Positions 5,706 to 7,047 of a stretch of 7,047 nucleotides of DNA are shown here, piece after piece (position 1 is the stretch's first letter; each line of letters opens with the position of its first letter). The translations under genes were made by a program, and so were the position numbers. Under the pieces are notes generated by a model. The model had not been told where the DNA came from. It made no database searches and saw only the letters and a program-made list of their open reading frames with translations. This DNA is from JOPF133 sp052144935 (GTDB lineage Bacteria > Acidobacteriota > Terriglobia > Bryobacterales > Bryobacteraceae), in NCBI GenBank assembly GCA_052144935.1, contig JBKQPR010000164.1:1-7047 (forward strand), in the 5' to 3' direction.

Positions 5706-6401
5706 TTATTTCGTCTCCATTATTTCGTCGGGTCTCTCCGGCGTCGTACCCCGGTTCGCCATCCACCTCCTCTCCAGTTCTTCGACTTTCCCCTGGACGT
5801 GACGCCAGTAGCCATCACCCACTTTCGTCGCCCCCACTTCTTCAATCAGTTGCGTGAAATAGTGCAGAGTGGTGATCAGCATGGGATTCTGGCCGTTCAG
5901 TAATACCGCGTATTTGCGGGCGCAGCCTAGCCAGATGGCCCGCTCCAGTTGGCTCAGCGGAATGCCGCGCCGATGAAAGTTCGCGGCCAGTCGTTCATCG
6001 GCGGCACTAAAACTGGCCCGCACGCAAGCCGGGCGCAGCAGCATCTGGCGGACCTGCCGGACATAAGCAGCCAGGTCCGGTCCCGGCTCGGCGGGAGCCG
6101 GTTTCTCGTAGGGCCAGAAACGCTCGGCAATCTCCAGCACCCCGGCAACCATGGGCAGGCAGACCTGCTGGCTACAGAGTTCCTCCAGTGCGGTTCGCAC
6201 CTCCTCGGCTCCGCCCGCGAAGAGGTGCGCCGCCTCGTTCGGCTCCCAGGCGATCCGCCCACTTTCCCGCTCAGCCTGCAAACACAAATAGAGATACAGC
6301 TTGAAAGCCGGGGCGGAAAGCATCTCCAAGGCTTGGGCCACCTCCTCTCCGGCGGCGAACCATCCGCTGCGATGCTTCAGCCGAAATCGCGCCGGAGTCA
6401 T
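5706..6401 (-). CDS. IS21 accessory protein, probable winged-helix DNA-binding protein
   Basis: I do not recognise a named family for this 231-residue protein. Residues about 14-97 read like a winged helix-turn-helix of the replication-initiator/DnaD type: LEMLSAPAFKLYLYLCLQAE (25-44), an acidic-aromatic linker, a recognition-like helix EEVRTALEELCSQQ (66-79), then a strand pair ending WPYEK. A Pro-rich hinge (101-108) leads to a second all-helical domain (about 109-212) containing FSAADERLAANFHRRGIPLS and LERAIWLGCARKYAVLLNG. The latter resembles helical domains that follow winged helices in replication proteins. No catalytic motif is visible. The ATG at 6401 overlaps the istB stop in ATGA, and AGGAGGT lies 5 nt upstream inside istB, so it is translationally coupled to istB. 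It lies between istB and the IS terminal repeats, so it is carried by the element. Classical IS21 has only istA and istB, so a role in end binding, target choice or regulation is inferred from position. Confidence 0.8.
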   Translation of the reverse strand: MTPARFRLKHRSGWFAAGEEVAQALEMLSAPAFKLYLYLCLQAERESGRIAWEPNEAAHLFAGGAEEVRTALEELCSQQVCLPMVAGVLEIAERFWPYEKPAPAEPGPDLAAYVRQVRQMLLRPACVRASFSAADERLAANFHRRGIPLSQLERAIWLGCARKYAVLLNGQNPMLITTLHYFTQLIEEVGATKVGDGYWRHVQGKVEELERRWMANRGTTPERPDEIMETK

Positions 6402-7047
6402 GCGCCACCTCCTGCTTGGGCTTCACTCATCTGGTGCGTCCACACCCCAGCCTTACGTTTGTCTTTCAACCGGTAGCTCTCGCCTTTGATGTTGATGGTA
6501 TGGGAGTGGTGCAACAAACGGTCCAGAATCGCACTGGCCACCACATGGTCCTGAAAAATCGTGCCCCATTCGCCATAGCTTTTGTTCGACGTAAGGATCA
6601 GGGAACCGCGTTCGTAGCGCTCGCTGATCAACTGGAAAAAACAGGTCGTGGCCGGCTGATCCAAGATCCGGTAGCCAATCTCGTCCAGAATGAGAAGCCG
6701 GCACTGGCGCAGCGGGGCAATCTTCTTGGGCATGCGATGCTCCGCCTGAGCCTGCACCAACCGCTCCAGAAGATCCGGCACGGTGATGAAGTAAACGCTG
6801 AACCCTTGCTGGATGGCTTTCATCCCCAAGGAGATGGCCAAGTGCGTCTTACCCACCCCGGGCGGGCCCAATAAGCAAACATTCTCGTGGCGTTCTAGAA
6901 AGCGCAGGCTGGCCAGTTCCCGGATCTTCTTCTCATCGATGGAAGTAGGAAACTGGAAATCGAACTGCTCCAGCCGCTTGGGATCCGGAAAGCGCGCCAT
7001 CTGCGTGCGCAGCTTGACGTTGCGCTCCTGCCGGGCGTGCGCTTCGC
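6398..7047 (-). CDS. istB: IS21-family helper ATPase IstB, N-terminus beyond window
   Basis: IstB is the AAA+ ATPase that assembles on DNA, selects the target and stimulates the IstA transposase. Visible here are 215 residues. The reading frame stays open to the right edge (first full codon at 7045-7043), and EAHARQERNVKLRTQ ahead of the internal ATG at 7000 is typical IstB sequence. The true start is therefore outside the window and 7000 is not the start. Motifs in visible numbering: Walker A GPPGVGKT (60-67), Walker B LLILDEIG (117-124), sensor-like ILTSN (150-154) and the C-terminal GESYRLKDKRKAG (188-200). Usual length is about 250, so some 30-40 residues are missing on the right. No frameshift is seen; the ATPase looks intact. 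Confidence 0.93.
   Translation of the reverse strand, partial: EAHARQERNVKLRTQMARFPDPKRLEQFDFQFPTSIDEKKIRELASLRFLERHENVCLLGPPGVGKTHLAISLGMKAIQQGFSVYFITVPDLLERLVQAQAEHRMPKKIAPLRQCRLLILDEIGYRILDQPATTCFFQLISERYERGSLILTSNKSYGEWGTIFQDHVVASAILDRLLHHSHTINIKGESYRLKDKRKAGVWTHQMSEAQAGGGA

Larger units (their letters stand above)
5508..7047 (-). mobile_element. IS21-family insertion sequence, one end plus istB and accessory gene (truncated by window)
   Basis: The element is defined by istB at the right edge, a downstream gene overlapping it by 4 bp, and a terminal region with four direct repeats. IS21-family ends typically start with TG and carry several internal repeats bound by the transposase. Here a TG at 5508-5509 opens TGTCAGTGCCAGTTG, leading into the first repeat, so I place the end there. 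istA and the opposite end would lie beyond 7047. A target-site duplication cannot be checked without that end. Confidence 0.8.

Noticed and set aside
6998..7000. ATG as the istB start
   Set aside because: The frame is open to the window edge and the preceding 15 residues are typical IstB, so the gene starts beyond 7047.
1..7047. tRNA or rRNA genes
   Set aside because: GGTTCGA-like or TTCGAAT strings (for example near 220, 3170 and 3783) fall inside protein genes and lack cloverleaf partners.

Overview
The window looks like chromosomal DNA from a high-GC soil-type bacterium. The closest fit is an acidobacterium of the Solibacter/Bryobacter kind. That is an inference from gene style (a large Asp-box propeller protein, MscL with a zinc-ribbon tail, an IS21 element with GAAAATTCCCCA end repeats); no rRNA or other taxonomic marker is present.

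Layout from left to right: (1) An 11-bp perfect inverted repeat (16-40) lies just past the stop of a minus-strand gene (50-1993). That gene encodes an exported, probably lipid-anchored protein with eight Asp-box (BNR) motifs. (2) The gap 1994-2362 holds no intact gene. Its plus strand carries what reads as an orphan C-terminal piece of rsmI (16S rRNA 2'-O-methyltransferase) with a one-base frameshift, preceded by three copies of a 9-bp repeat. (3) A compact minus-strand run of three genes follows: a fold-type-I PLP aminotransferase (3126-4301), mscL (2674-3093) and a 92-residue protein of unknown function (2363-2641). The two intergenic gaps are 32 bp each, and the two downstream genes have strong Shine-Dalgarno sites. 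An 8-codon leader ORF overlaps the mscL start. (4) Divergent from the aminotransferase, across 44 bp, is a plus-strand sugar phosphate isomerase/epimerase-like TIM barrel (4346-5203). (5) From 5204 to 5507 there is a very GC-rich degenerate tandem array built on ACCGGCGCACGnGGCC-like units, with a near-exact 45-bp tandem duplication. (6) At about 5508 the array stops and one end of an IS21-family insertion sequence begins. It has four direct 19-bp repeats at 24-25-bp spacing, then, on the minus strand, an accessory winged-helix-like gene (5706-6401) and istB (6398 to past the right edge). istA and the other end would lie beyond 7047.

The most unusual part is the right third: an IS21 element with a third gene translationally coupled to istB by an ATGA overlap, apparently inserted in or beside a simple-sequence array. 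The rest is ordinary chromosomal metabolism and osmotic protection, plus one secreted propeller protein.
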